A DNA stretch of 64,000 nt from the NCBI GenBank assembly GCA_932521025.1, contig OW051469.1, forward strand, positions 5,158,398-5,222,397, given 5' to 3'. Shown here piece by piece: positions 30,961-42,357 of this stretch. The notes under the pieces are model-generated. The model was given only the letters and a program-made list of their open reading frames with translations, was not told the origin of the DNA and did not search any database. This DNA comes from Oscheius onirici. Lineage: Eukaryota > Nematoda > Chromadorea > Rhabditida > Rhabditidae. Positions within the stretch are counted from its first letter, which is position 1, and the number at the start of each line of letters is the position of its first letter. A program made the translations under genes and the position numbers.

Positions 30961-31048
30961 CCTGTTGAAATTTGTTGCGTATAAATTATTTAAACACTTT
31001 TAATGTTTCTTTAGTTTTTAAAAGTGACTCCGAGATTACCAAATTTAG

Positions 31049-33328
31049 ATGGAGGAGGACACAACAACGCAAAACAAAGAACAAAATTTAATGGAGGAGA
31101 CAATAAAAAGTAAGTCCTTGTAAATTCTACATGTTAAATGCTTTTTACAGGTAAACCTCCGAGGAAACGTCCTCCGCCTTATTGTAAGTTTTTCAACACG
31201 AAGGAAGGATGTCGACATGGGGATTCTTGTAGATTTAGGCATGTTCTCAAGGAGAAGGTTGGTAAATAATTTGATTTTAAGACTTTTTTTCAGAACACTT
31301 TATCAGAAACGGCTTCACTACAGGAAATTAAGGAGAACGTTCAATTGGAACAGAAGCCATCCTCGTCCAGAGCTCCTGTTATTCCCATCAGGGTTGTCCT
31401 CACAAAGGTGAGATTTTCCCATACTTTTTTCAAGCACTTTTTCAGGAACAAACCGATTCTGAGGAGCAAAAGTCAGCCAGAATAGCAGAGGTGACCTATT
31501 TCAAAAGGAGGTATCGGAACTGTCTAGTTTTGGAAACCGAAGAGGGGGCGACGGAGATTACTTTCAAGTATCTGGTCACGGATCCGGATTGGGTGAGCAC
31601 CACAAGATGTTAATATATATTTATGTTCAGGTCTTTGACGTAAAAACGCTAACTTTCACTGCTCTTCTTGACAAAAATCATCCAATTTCTCCGCCCATGG
31701 TCAACATGCCAGAGAAGCCGAATAGTTGTCTACCAGTGGTTCTTCGCAACTATTTACAGAAAGCTATTGGAGAGGCTATATCAGTTCGTTTTTACAGGGA
31801 ACTGTTACCAACCGTGTTCAGGAAAAGTACAAGCTGTTCACAAGGCGAAACGCCTTTGAGAACATGGGAAAGAATCTGATTCATTGGATCGATAGGAATA
31901 TTCTTGCAATGTTTGTGGAAGGACTGAGACAGCAGAAACTTGTCTTGCAGGTGAGAAAAGAGTAAAAATACTGAATAGTGACAGTAACAACAAAAACTAT
32001 CGTTTACAGGCAAAAGTTTTTTTTCAGGCTGAATCGGCAGGGATCACACTGGTTTCTAATAGCAAACCTCAGAAGAAGATTGAAGTTGACAAGAACTCTG
32101 AAAAAGACGAGTCTTTCGACGGTAATGAAAGAGAAGATGGTCCAAAAAGTAGTCAAGAAGATAACACCAAGTCATCGATAGCTGCAGAATCCAAACCAGT
32201 ACAAGAGTATCCTCTTCAGTTGACTATCGTCTGGAAGAATGAGAGGTAACCGTCGGTTTTTTGTTCATGAACTGTCATTTTCAGTCAAAATATTGCTTCA
32301 CTTTCACCCGTCAGTCTCACAGTCTTGCTAAGATGTATCCGGTGTCGGGAGGAGGTCACTAGACTACTGACAGCAACGGGACTGAAGGAGTCTCGTTGTT
32401 CCAAATGTGCCTTGGTCCACAGTGTCAGAACCAAAGGAGAATTGGTTCATGAGAACAGTAATCTGCTTCTGAGAATGGAAGCCAGAGGATGCCAGCCAGC
32501 CGACCTCGTTCTTCTGGACACGGCCCTTCGGTTCGTCTGCTTTGGCTGCAACAAGGAGGACGAAGTTCATGTGAATATTTAAATCTCTTATTTTTCTCTC
32601 GTGTTCTGAGTTGCAGATTAGAGAAAAAGCTTTCCTGAACACGATAAACTGAGAAAGGTTGCCTTGTTTCCAGAAGATCAACTACGGACAGAACCACAAA
32701 TCATACTGCAAATCATGCCATCGTCTCTGTGAATTTGTGATCACTGTGGCCAGATTCAGCGGTGATTTCGCGAAATGTTCCCTGCCAGCAACTCCTTCAT
32801 CCGCACTTCCTAAACCTTCTAAACAGAAAAGCACAGTATTGGGTCCAGTGATCACTCCAGGAACTTCTCTACCCGAACAGGGAACATGCAAGCATTATAA
32901 GAAGAGTTTCAGATGGTTCAGGTGGGGCGCAAGCTACCGAATCCCAAAGAACGTTCAGATTCCCTTGTTGTGGACGAGCTTTTCCCTGTGACACTTGTCA
33001 TGAAGAGGCAAACTTAGGACACGAGATGAAAGTAGCCAATCGGATGATTTGCGGTCATTGCTCAACTGAACAGGTTTCTGTGGTATTTCCAAACACCAAC
33101 AACTTTCAGACTTTCATCGCGAACAAGCCTTGCAATAACTGTCATGAGAATGTCACTCGCTCTCGCTCAAATTTCTGGGAAGGCGGCAAAGGATGTCGGG
33201 ACCAGAAAATGATGAACAGGTAGGCTTTTGTCTTTCTTACAAAATTATTTTTGTCTAGAAACGATACACATAAATTTGCCGGGAAAAAGCCGAAGAAAGC
33301 AGCAGTTCCGAAGAAAAAAAAACTTTGA
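31049..33328 (+). CDS. CCCH plus CHY zinc-finger protein
   Basis: Multi-exon protein with three parts. N-terminus (ATG 31049, right after TTTAG): CCCH finger CKFFNTKEGCRHGDSCRFRH. Middle: an RWD-like domain (LDKNHPISPPMVNMP, reached through a 35-nt intron into YWRGYISSFLQG) and a Ser/Glu-rich linker, then CxxC pairs (RCIRCREE, RCSKCALVH, FVCFGCNKED, YCKSCHRLC). C-terminus: CHY zinc finger CKHYKKSFRWFR, FPCCGRAFPCDTCHEE, MICGHCSTEQ, KPCNNCHENV, WEGGKGCRD, and a Lys-rich end. Two introns of 36-37 nt split the CHY domain. CHY fingers bind several zinc ions; RNA binding is plausible from the CCCH finger. No disabling change found. Convergent with PIG-W. Confidence 0.85.
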
Positions 33329-33450
33329 AGAAAAATGATCAAAAACATATCTTTTTATAAAACTTTATCACTTTTATTTAGACCCGTTTCAAGAAAGGCA
33401 ATGACTAGTAAAATCGCATGCCATGAGTTTGAGACCTTCTGGTGTTTTTC

Positions 33451-35572
33451 TCAAACTAGAACACCCGTCTTTTTCTCGCTTCGTCCTCGGAGATATTGAC
33501 AGATAGCTGCCATGATCGCTTGATAGACCATGAGAATTGCGACGGCGCCGAGATCGTCGACAGACGAAGTAAAGATGGAAATATTGACGAGACCCGTAAG
33601 AATATTGCAACCCAGGAAATGGAGCAGACCGTAGCGATTAATCGTGTCCTGCAGATCTGGACGAACTGCCTCGTACGGAGCGTCATCTGGAAATGATTTC
33701 AATAAAACTGATAAAAATGTGAAAGATTTTGAAAGTTTTAGATCTAATCAAACGGAACAATAATAACTTACACTGCGAGAATCTTGGAGCATGGGAGACC
33801 CAGAGAATCCAGATGATCATCTGAACAACAAGTAAGATTCCCGTGGAGAAGATGAGCATTGATAGCTGAAAAACGATCAGTTAGTGTCACCAAAATCTCT
33901 GAAGACCTGAGAGAGAACAAAGGTCACATTACAGACTCGTCTCGAGGGCAGAAACCCGAAAAGTTCCGTTCCTTTTTGAGCTCCGAAAAAGACGAAAGAG
34001 ATGAGGAAGAAGTGGACAGTCAGCCACAGCCATGATTTGATGTCGTCCCTGAAAAGTGAGGAACTTTGTAAACTAGAACCAAAGTCTTAGCTATGTTTCA
34101 ACAAAGTCTTGTGTCTCCCATGTCATTCTCCTGTCACTGTCAATGGCGTGGGAGAGGTCACATTACTAACTCTCCCAATAAAAAGTTACTTACGTCGTGC
34201 TCGAAACGAAAACCCCAATAGCTGCTGCAGCATAGTACATGGCCAAATAGCCTGTGAGAGAAGAAATTCCCTCAATGTTGGCCAACAAGAGATTGCTTCT
34301 CGGATTTTCACCGACCAGGATCCAAACCTAAAACTTTGTTTTGTAAATCAGGGTTGAAAAGGAAAGAACCTCTCGTCCTTCGGCTAACAGAAAGAAGTGA
34401 AGTGCGGTGAAAGTAAGAGCAATTGTGATCGGATAATTTCTTGGCAGCAGTCGGCAGACGATCTGAATCAGAGAGTCTAGTATGAAGTACAACTAACCGC
34501 GATAACGGCCATAGTGAAGAAAAAGTTCCAATGCTCTCCGTATTCCATGACGGAATGATTGTAGTTGAATGCCCAGAGGAAGAAAATTCGAACGAAGCCC
34601 AGAACTGGAAGAATTACTCGGGCGGAGAGGAGGAAACTCCAGGTTGAACTGAAAACTGTTATTTTTCTAAAGAGAAGAGTTACTCACTTAATTCTTGGCT
34701 CTCTCTTCTTCCTAAATCTTTTTAAAGTCGAGGACATTCCATCAGCAACAATACAGGCAGCCACTCCGATGTCCATAATACTGTGTCCGTAGTGAACTGA
34801 ATTGTAGTTTGTCCAAAGAAAGCTTGCAATAACTCACTAGTTTTCGCAAATTTGCCAGGGAAAACATTGAAGTCGACAGCTAAAATGGCAACGCCGATTT
34901 GGACCAGCATTGAACCTCTGAAAATAATGTATTTGTGGCCAAATCCAAGTTCTACCTGAAAATGGTTAGAAAGGCTGTCGGGAGGAAAGATTCGTCGATT
35001 TTGGTGTTCAGAATGGCTTTGAGTGGGAACGGCTGTCCGGAAAGAATATATTCAACCGTGAGGTAGAGCTGAAACAGTTGTTTTGAGTGATTCTCAAGGT
35101 TTTTTTATGTGGGCGTCGACAAAGATCCGGCTAGAAAAATATTGGGACTGTCCCTGAAATTGAGGAAAAACTACCTACCAGTAATAGTACATTCACTAGG
35201 AAAAGAACGAGAGCAAACAAGTCCAGAAATTGACCCAGGACGGTCATCGAAAGAATTGCCGGGACCACGACGAAAACGTAGTCAATGCAAAACTTTGACC
35301 TGAAAGTTGATTTCCATGACTAAAAGAATTGAAACCCTACCAGTAAAGTTTTTTGGAGCCTACAAATCTCCGTCCATTGGACAGAATAGGAACTAAGAGG
35401 TTCCTCATCAACATGCTCATGATAATGACTGCTTGGAGGAGGTAGAGCTGGAAAAGTTGTTTAGGAGGATATTCATAACTTGACTAACCTCAATCTGAGG
35501 AGCTCCTCCAACCAGCCGACTGATGTCAACCAATTTTGGAGTGGCTGCCACTGCCAGAGTTTTGTTGTCCAT
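33451..35572 (-). CDS. PIGW: GPI-anchor inositol acyltransferase PIG-W/GWT1
   Basis: Polytopic ER membrane enzyme that acylates the inositol of GlcN-PI during GPI-anchor synthesis. About 10 exons from ATG 35572. Family marks: VDFNVFPGKFAKT, YGHSIMDIGVAACIV, the signature NIEGISSLTGYLAMY (NREGIFSLPGYLALY in animals), many hydrophobic helices (LYLLQAVIIMSMLMRNLLV, FALVLFLVNVLLL, WLWLTVHFFLISFVFF, MLIFSTGILLVVQMIIWIL) and a C-terminal block RYGLLHFLGCNILTGLVN. Ends after KKTGVLV at 33451. AATAAA on the minus strand near 33373. A longer intron (about 110 nt) lies near 35075-35185. No lesion noticed. Confidence 0.9.
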
Positions 35573-37626
35573 CGCCTCTTCTCCAGCTCTCCAAAAAGTC
35601 TACTTTTCCTGAAACAAGGGGGGCATTAGCATCGATCTCGGGCTGGGGAAGGAGAGGGTGAACGAGTTGCCACAGAGTGCATAAACAACTTCTGGCAAGA
35701 GCGGGTGAGAACGGGAGAAAACAACAAGGAGACAGAGACTGAGAGCGAACTGAAAACAGCTGACAATTCGGGAATGGATTGAGAAAAAAAGACTGGGTAG
35801 AAAACAGACCAATCTCTGTCTCTCCCTGTGCACTTTCTCTAAAAATCGAGTCTTCAAAAAAATTCAAAGTTTTCTGTTTCTTTTGAGAATTAATGCAACT
35901 TTTATACTTTTACAGCAAAACTATAAAAAAGGCTCGAATAATTGGACAAAATTAGAAACTTTTCGAAAGAACAAAACGTGTTTTTCCTTTCGAGTTTCGA
36001 AAGACATTTCCTTCGGAGCATGCATAAATTATTCAAGTGAATGGAAAGCAGGTGTGTACCTGGGAATAATAGTAACGAGTTTTGTTGAAAACCAAGAGAT
36101 CGCGGTGGTGGGATAATTGTTTTATGCTGGAATGCTGACTGATATTTAATGGTGAGACGGGAGAGAGGTTGGGACAAGAGACTTTTCTGTTTTTGTCACA
36201 ATAAATGCTAGTACTACAAGGCAAAAATATAACGGACAAAAACGCCCACGAACCGAAGCATAATGGCCAGTTCTGTCCCCAATCCGTTTACAATGGGATC
36301 GAAAGAGACTGCTGAACATATAAGGGATGAAATGTTCGACCCATGCGCACACACATATTTGCCTATATCAGGAGACCTCTCCGAAACCCGATGCTCATCG
36401 ATAGGCAGTGATTCACAGAACTAACAGAGATGGCAATTGTGGCCATCTTGGATGATTCGACCGGACGTACACACGCACCAGTGCATTGGGGTTGGCATAG
36501 AGATTTTGACGGAATCACACACGCGGGCGCGAGGGAAAACAGTAGTAAGTTGCCAGGAGTAGGAAATGAAACAGAGAGAACAAACAAAAGCTTTTCAGAA
36601 AACCAAAAAATACGGGTAGGAGTATGTTTTGAGCTCCTCCGAGGGAGGTCCCTGCCGTCGGCACGGCTCTTGAATATCAACTGTTTTGTTAGTAAACAAG
36701 CGTGTCTCTGTCAACAGGAAGAGGGGGAGATCATTTGCTCGGTGGAGAGGCCAATTTCAATAAAAACTGGGAGCGGGAGGTAAATATTCTCACGGGCAGG
36801 AAGAGAGACGGAAGAAGCAAGACAACAACAATAGAAGTATTGACGACAGAGAACGGGGCGAGGCGAACGTAAATGGCAAATTAGTAGGCCTTTTCTTAAG
36901 AATTACAAACTTTGGCAGCATTTGATACTCAGTCCAGCGAACAGTTTTAATTTCAATACAACGACGAGCACAAGAATTGGGAAACGGTCGATAAAGAGGA
37001 CAGCTGGACGTGCTGGTGATAAGAATGGAGAGAAGCAACCGAAGAGAATGAGTCATGTCAGAAGGAGGTTGTTTTGGTTAAATTAACAAAAAAACATGAA
37101 ACATGGATCCTTTGAGTGATTGAGACTTTAACATACTGAACATAATCGTAACTTTCAAATTCTCACAGCTGTCGTTCAAAAGTTTATTTATTTATCAGTG
37201 TCAAACTGAAAAATCATGGTTGTGAGGACAAAAGTGGCGGGTCATTCAAAAGACCCTTAATTTTATTTTTGTTAGAAAGTCTGCATTCATTGCTATCCCA
37301 CATTCCCGCCAATTATCACCCAAAACACACTTTCCAAAAATATTTGAGTATCCTTCAATTTAAACCAATTGCGTCATTGTTTACGCCTCCTTGTTTTTTC
37401 TGCCAGCGGCCGAGCCGGCCGTGCCTGCAAAAATGTGAAAATCAGCTGATGTTCCCCTCTCTTTCAGCAGAAAAAAACAAACACGTCCTGCCTCCATCAC
37501 TCTCTCAGCTGTCCACAGCTGATAATGCGCTTATTTTCCTCCCTCTCTGACCAGTTCGTTCCTCATTTTGGGGGTTTTGCAGAAATTCTGATCATTCCAA
37601 AATAAGCACTTTTCTCTTCAGTGGAA
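35573..37626. other. 2 kb intergenic region between divergent genes
   Basis: Upstream region of both PIG-W (minus) and the coiled-coil membrane protein at 37627 (plus). No supported gene; open frames at 35883 and 36430 lack splice signals or family resemblance. Purine-rich and TG-rich stretches only. A TTCTCTTCAG ends at about 37620, seven bases before the next ATG. Confidence 0.5.
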
Positions 37627-38885
37627 ATGCCAATTTGTTCGGATTCTGAAGGCGCAAGTAGTGATTTCGAAATTATCTCAACGTCACGTACCGCAGCGCT
37701 GACAAGTGCCAGCAGTGGTAATGAGGAGAGCGGTCAAGGTAATTGGAGTAAAACTTTGTACTTTATTTGTTCAGAATCCAGTTCACTATCATCTGCTCAT
37801 GCTTCTTCATCAGATTCCTTCGAGAATCTCGGCAATCTTGTTAACAGGCAAGACTTTTCATGAGAAATAAAAGCTAGTTTTGCAGTCTGACCACCTCGAT
37901 GACCACCAGTGCGGTCAGCAATGCGTCGACCATTGGCACAGGTAAGAAAGCTCGATTATTTTGAAGGAGAGCATGCATATATTTTTATAAGAAGACTGGA
38001 TTTTTAAATATTTAGATTCCCCTTCCTCAAACCCGCTTCCCAGTACTGACGAATTAGATGACATCCGACCTGTTCGTTCCAACAGCCTCGTCCTTCCGCC
38101 TCGTAGAGAGAGGAGAGACACTGATCGTCGTGGCCACAAGAAGAGTCTTGAGCAGAGACTTGAGAAGAATCCAGACGGAATTGGAACGAAGGAGATTCTG
38201 ATCGCAGTGCTTCTTGGAAGCTCTTGTATTATTGGCTGTTACTTGGTAAGGTTTCGTGCTAAACTACATAAACAGTTTCCAGGCTTCCAGAGCTGGAGAC
38301 GCAGGGGAAATGTCGAAGTTGAGAGAGAAATTGGCTGATTTGGAGGTATGACTCATTTTGTACCAAGAAAAAAGATTCAGCAAACAAATCATCTTCTGCT
38401 GAGGACTCTTCGTGGAGAAGAAGATATTCTGAAAAGAGAAAACCATCGTCTTGGAATCGAGAACAACGAACTCAAGAATAATGTGAGTTTTGTGGCGATA
38501 TCAGAGACACGACAGTAGTGACAATGACAAAGGGTTTAAAAAATGTCACAGAAAGTTTCTGGAAATGATAGAACAGGCGATTAAATTCCTTTTGATTCAA
38601 TTTCAATTTTTTAGATAAACGACCTTCTTAGTCGTCTCTTCGAGAGCGACCAGAGGGTCCAGACAGCCGAAGAGAAGATATCTTACCTCGAAAAACTATC
38701 CGAAGAGGACATCCCGGACCGTTATGGATTTGACGTAGGGAGTTTTATAGAAGTGCTTGAAACAAATTTTTTAGCTCCCATTCAAGCTGTGCAACGACAT
38801 TCTCCATCACGAGAAGTTGTGTCGAATGTTTTCGGAAGGACTGAAAACGATGACCAGGAATGAGGAGGGAGATCCCTTTGATTGA
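37627..38885 (+). CDS. Single-pass coiled-coil membrane protein A with N-terminal LIR-like motif
   Basis: From ATG 37627: an acidic/Ser start MPICSDSEGASSDFEIIS, in which SDFEII fits an Atg8/LC3-interacting region (acidic residues, then F-x-x-I). A Ser-rich disordered stretch and a basic juxtamembrane part (PPRRERRDTDRRGHKK) follow, then one transmembrane helix (ILIAVLLGSSCIIGCYL), then a coiled coil (MSKLREKLADLEQTNHLLL, DILKRENHRLGIENNELK) and an end NEEGDPFD, TGA 38883-38885. Layout (LIR, one TM, distal coiled coil) resembles the ER-phagy receptor CCPG1. Intron 2 is GC-AG (AG/GCAAGA). The gene at 42358 shares the layout and N-terminal motif. Family assignment is inference; gene structure is good. 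Confidence 0.7.
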
Positions 38886-38994
38886 AGGTTTTTGGATTAC
38901 GGTAGCCAGATCTTTGGGTCATATTGTACGGTTTTTATTAAAACATTTTATTTTGATTAGCACAACCATCAGAATATGTTATCGTTTTCTTCTC

Positions 38995-40289
38995 TCAAAT
39001 GCAAACATCAAGGCCCATGTATTCGCGAACACGCTGCTCTGAGACATCGACAGTCTCGTGATTGTACTCGGCGACTTCCGATCGGAAAGCGTCATAGAGA
39101 GCCGAAGACAGATATCGCTCTCCGTAGCTGTTGACAGTGGTCACGATGGTCTTGCCCTTGTGGTCGGGACGCTTGGCCAGTTCGATGGCGGCACAGACAT
39201 TGGCTCCAGAGGAGATTCCTCCCATGATTCCCTCCTCCATGGCCAGACGACGAGCCATCTCGACGGCATCGTCAGACTTGACACGAAGAACCTCCTTGAG
39301 CATGTCCATTTGGAGAATATCCGGAATGACACCGGCTCCGATTCCTGAACAAACGTTTGGCATTAAAGTATAGAGTTATTTTCTCTAGCTGTCTTTCACT
39401 CTGTTCTACTCACCTTGAATCTTGTGCATTCCCTTCGGAAGTCCGTTGAGAACAGACGACTCGAATGGTTCAACACCATAGATTCCAACATCAGGCTTCT
39501 TCTCCCTCAAGAATCTTCCGACTCCTGTCACGGTTCCACCGGTTCCAATTCCGAAAACTACGGTGTCCACTTTGCCGTCAGTCTGCTCCCAAATTTCAGG
39601 ACCAGTTCCATTATAATGGGCATTTGGGTTGGAGGGATTACCGAACTGGAAAACATCTCATTAGAAATCGAAAATAAACAAAATTACCTGATTGGTTTTG
39701 TAAGAATGAGGAATCATGGCGGCCAGATGATTGACACGGTCGTCGACTCCCTTCATACCTTCGACGGGGTCGGTCAAGACAAGCTGAAAAAAAATTAAGT
39801 TATTACTTAAATGTTGACTTGACTTACCAAGGCTCCGTAAGCTCTTAGAACGGCTCTGCGCTCAATACTCATGGAAGAAGGCATAACGATGACGCATTTG
39901 TAGCCGCGAATACGGGCAATGGCTGCCAGCGCAATTCCAGTGTTTCCTGAGGTTCCTTCAATTAGGACGCTTTTTCCAGGAGTAATGTCTCCACGCTTCT
40001 GAAATGGATTGTCGGACAGTTTAGGAATATCAGAGAGACGAACAAAGGTAAACAAAACAAACCTCGGCTTCGGTGATGATCCAAGATGCGGCACGATCCT
40101 TAACAGAGGCAGTAGGATTGCAGTATTCTAGCTTGACAGCTGAAAAATGGTTTACATTCCTTATTCTACTGACACACCAATGGTAGCATCCAATCCTTTG
40201 GTAATGTGGTTCAGTTTGACCAGCGGCGTATTGCCGACAGCGAAGCTAGCATCTTCGGACAAAACGAGCTTGTTTCTGTTGCAGGACAT
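38995..40289 (-). CDS. Cysteine synthase / cyanoalanine synthase family (CYSL)
   Basis: PLP-dependent fold-type II enzyme making cysteine from O-acetylserine and sulfide, or beta-cyanoalanine from cysteine and cyanide; nematodes use such CYSL proteins in sulfide and cyanide handling. From ATG 40289: [13 protein letters not shown]-lysine segment [11 protein letters not shown], substrate loop [41 protein letters not shown] (phosphate-binding), [33 protein letters not shown], end YMGLDVCI. Exon joins are regular. Strong codon bias. AATAAA on the minus strand near 38937-38950. Which of the CYSL activities it has cannot be told from sequence alone. Confidence 0.95.
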
Positions 40290-41704
40290 TCTGAAAGATA
40301 CTTTTCACAAAGCTAGAAAAAATTTCAAAAGAATATTCACGAAAAAGAACTATAAAAACTATTCGGAAAATATTAAGGGCAATAAATTGTTCACAGGAAA
40401 TTATAGACTCGATCAACAGAAACGAGAGAAGGAAAGAGGAAAAACCTGCACACCGTTTCCAAAGAAAAGTGTTTCACCCACACCCTTATATGAAAGCCAA
40501 GCGAAAAGATGACAAATCAAGAGGGAGGTAGCGATCTTTGAAAAGTGCGCTTTCGCACGTACTTTCACGATCGGCACGTAGGCATACCCGATACAATTGA
40601 GTGAACGACCAGAAAAGGGGTAAAAAGTGAGTTTTGAGTGATTTTCGGAGGAGAACTAGTGCGAACAGACTGATAACAGGAAAACTAAACGACTGAAAAG
40701 GATTGGGCAGAAAGTATGGGCAGGGCGCGTAGACAGGTCGATAGTGCCGACAGATCGAAGATTAGTCTGCGGTTAAAATAAAAAGGGGTTATTAGGAACT
40801 GGTTTAATAATGCAGGAGGGAAAGTAAATGGGTTCATTGGACCTAGGAAAACAAAAAAGTGAAAGTTTGGAATCAATTAATTCGGCTGGTTTGAGACAAG
40901 CTGTCAACAGAAACACATGTAATCATACGAAAGTGGGTTCTTTTCTGTCTCGACAGTCCGATGGGAGAGATAACCGCCCGATGATTTTATAACCGTCCCA
41001 ACTTTTTTATAACCTTCTAAACAGTTTTATATAAAAAGTGAAAACGTTAGTACTTTTGTTAGAGTTCGCACGGTTATATGTTCGGGCGCCTATAATTTTT
41101 TTTTTGAACGGTCAAGACAGAAAAGAACCGAAAAAAAGAATAGCTCCAAGCATAGCTGCAAGAAGCTGCCGTTTTACGAGAAAAGGGTGAAACCAGAAGT
41201 GGCAGACGAATGAAATGTTTGCTTACACTGGCCGTTATATAGTATTTTCCTCGCACGTGCGCAAAGAACAGATGCCCTTGCAGAGAATGATGCAACGAGG
41301 GAATTGAGTCGGGAAGATCAGGAGGACGAAAAACACAAAGCATAACTTCTGAAAGATGCCTTATACCTTGTAGTCCGGTATGAGAATTCTCAGTTCCAAC
41401 AAAAATATTGTCAAATTCAATGGATGAACATGCTTTCTTCATTTGTGACTATTTCGTATTTTGTGGCTGGTTACAGGTATGTCGATCGGGTGAGAATGAC
41501 TCTCCAATGCAGCTTCAGAAAATGTTGGAGACACCAGGTTTTCTCTGGAAGTTTAGTAGTTAGAACTTTTTCTCATCATGACCATCCTCCATCCAAGTCA
41601 TCGATTTTTCTTCGTGACCTGAAAGCCGCATTTAATCGATACCAGCCGGCTACGTCGCCTGTCGGTGGCTTTTCTACATGTGCTTTCTTCTTTACTTCTG
41701 CTCC
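40290..41704. other. Intergenic upstream of cysteine synthase
   Basis: About 1.4 kb. Contains three close TATAACC units (40970-41025, TTTATAACC twice). The sequence TATAACCGTCC recurs at 2881. No supported gene. Confidence 0.45.
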
Positions 41705-42070
41705 CTTCCCCAGATAACCGATCTCTTCTGATCACTTCACCAGTCAACTGATCCCTTCTGTTACCTTCCCCAGTAAACCGATCTTCTTTGATCCCTTCCC
41801 CAGTCAACTGATCCCTTCTGTCAAGCGATCCCTTCTGTTCTCTTCCCCAGTCAAACGATCCCTCCTGATCACTTCTGCTCCCTTACCCGGTCAACCGATC
41901 TCTTCTGATCCTGTCACGTCTTCTTCCTTCCCAATCAATCGGGCCCTTTTCATTCTTTCCCAGGGTTCTCATCCCCTCCTAAAGAATCGATACGAATTTT
42001 TCTATTTTCTGGCCATCCGATCCCTTTCTGGTCTTATACAGATCAACCGGTCCCTCCCAATCCCCTAGCG
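41705..42070. repeat. Degenerate CT-rich minisatellite, unit about 30 bp
   Basis: About eight to ten imperfect units close to CTTCCCCAGTCAACTGATCC plus CTTCTGTTAC. Variation is by substitutions and short indels. The strand bias (pyrimidine-rich on plus) is marked. The frame on the minus strand (TGEG.RRD repeats) follows from the repeat and is not evidence of coding. Confidence 0.8.
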
Positions 42071-42118
42071 GTCACCCCGACTCTATTTCCTACTCAAAAC
42101 AATTTAGCAAAAATACTT

Positions 42119-42190
42119 GGCGAGAAGAGGAGTCGAACCCGGGTCGTCTGGGTGAAGACGGCGACTCTTAACAATACACTAAAATTTCGT
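42119..42190 (-). ncRNA. tRNA-Glu-like relic (pseudogene or SINE head)
   Basis: On the minus strand the run TAGTGTATTGTTAAGAGTC resembles a tRNA D-arm/A box, CGTCTTCACCCAGACG an anticodon arm like that of tRNA-Glu (TTC in CTTCACCC), and CCCGGGTTCGACTCC a T-arm/B box. But the T-stem 3' side (CCTCT) does not pair, and no matching 5' acceptor strand is found for TCTCGCC. So it is tRNA-derived, not a working tRNA. It sits beside dispersed repeat site C. Confidence 0.5.
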
Positions 42191-42233
42191 GGCCGTGGAC
42201 AAACAAACAAACATAGTCACAGAGTCAGCCACA

Positions 42234-42250
42234 GACACCATTGCACTTTA
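42234..42250 (-). repeat. Dispersed repeat, partial copy C
   Basis: GACACCATTGCACTTTA matches one end of repeat copy B (22538-22554) and, more loosely, copy A. Only this end is conserved; what follows is the tRNA-like relic rather than the body of the repeat. Confidence 0.5.
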
Positions 42251-42357
42251 ATATTAAAGAATGCATTGTATACAAATTGACAGAGCTCGAATATTCAGAT
42301 TCGGCTGACTATTTGTTAGCACTGATAACAAATTTCCAGGACCTTGGGTAACCAAAA

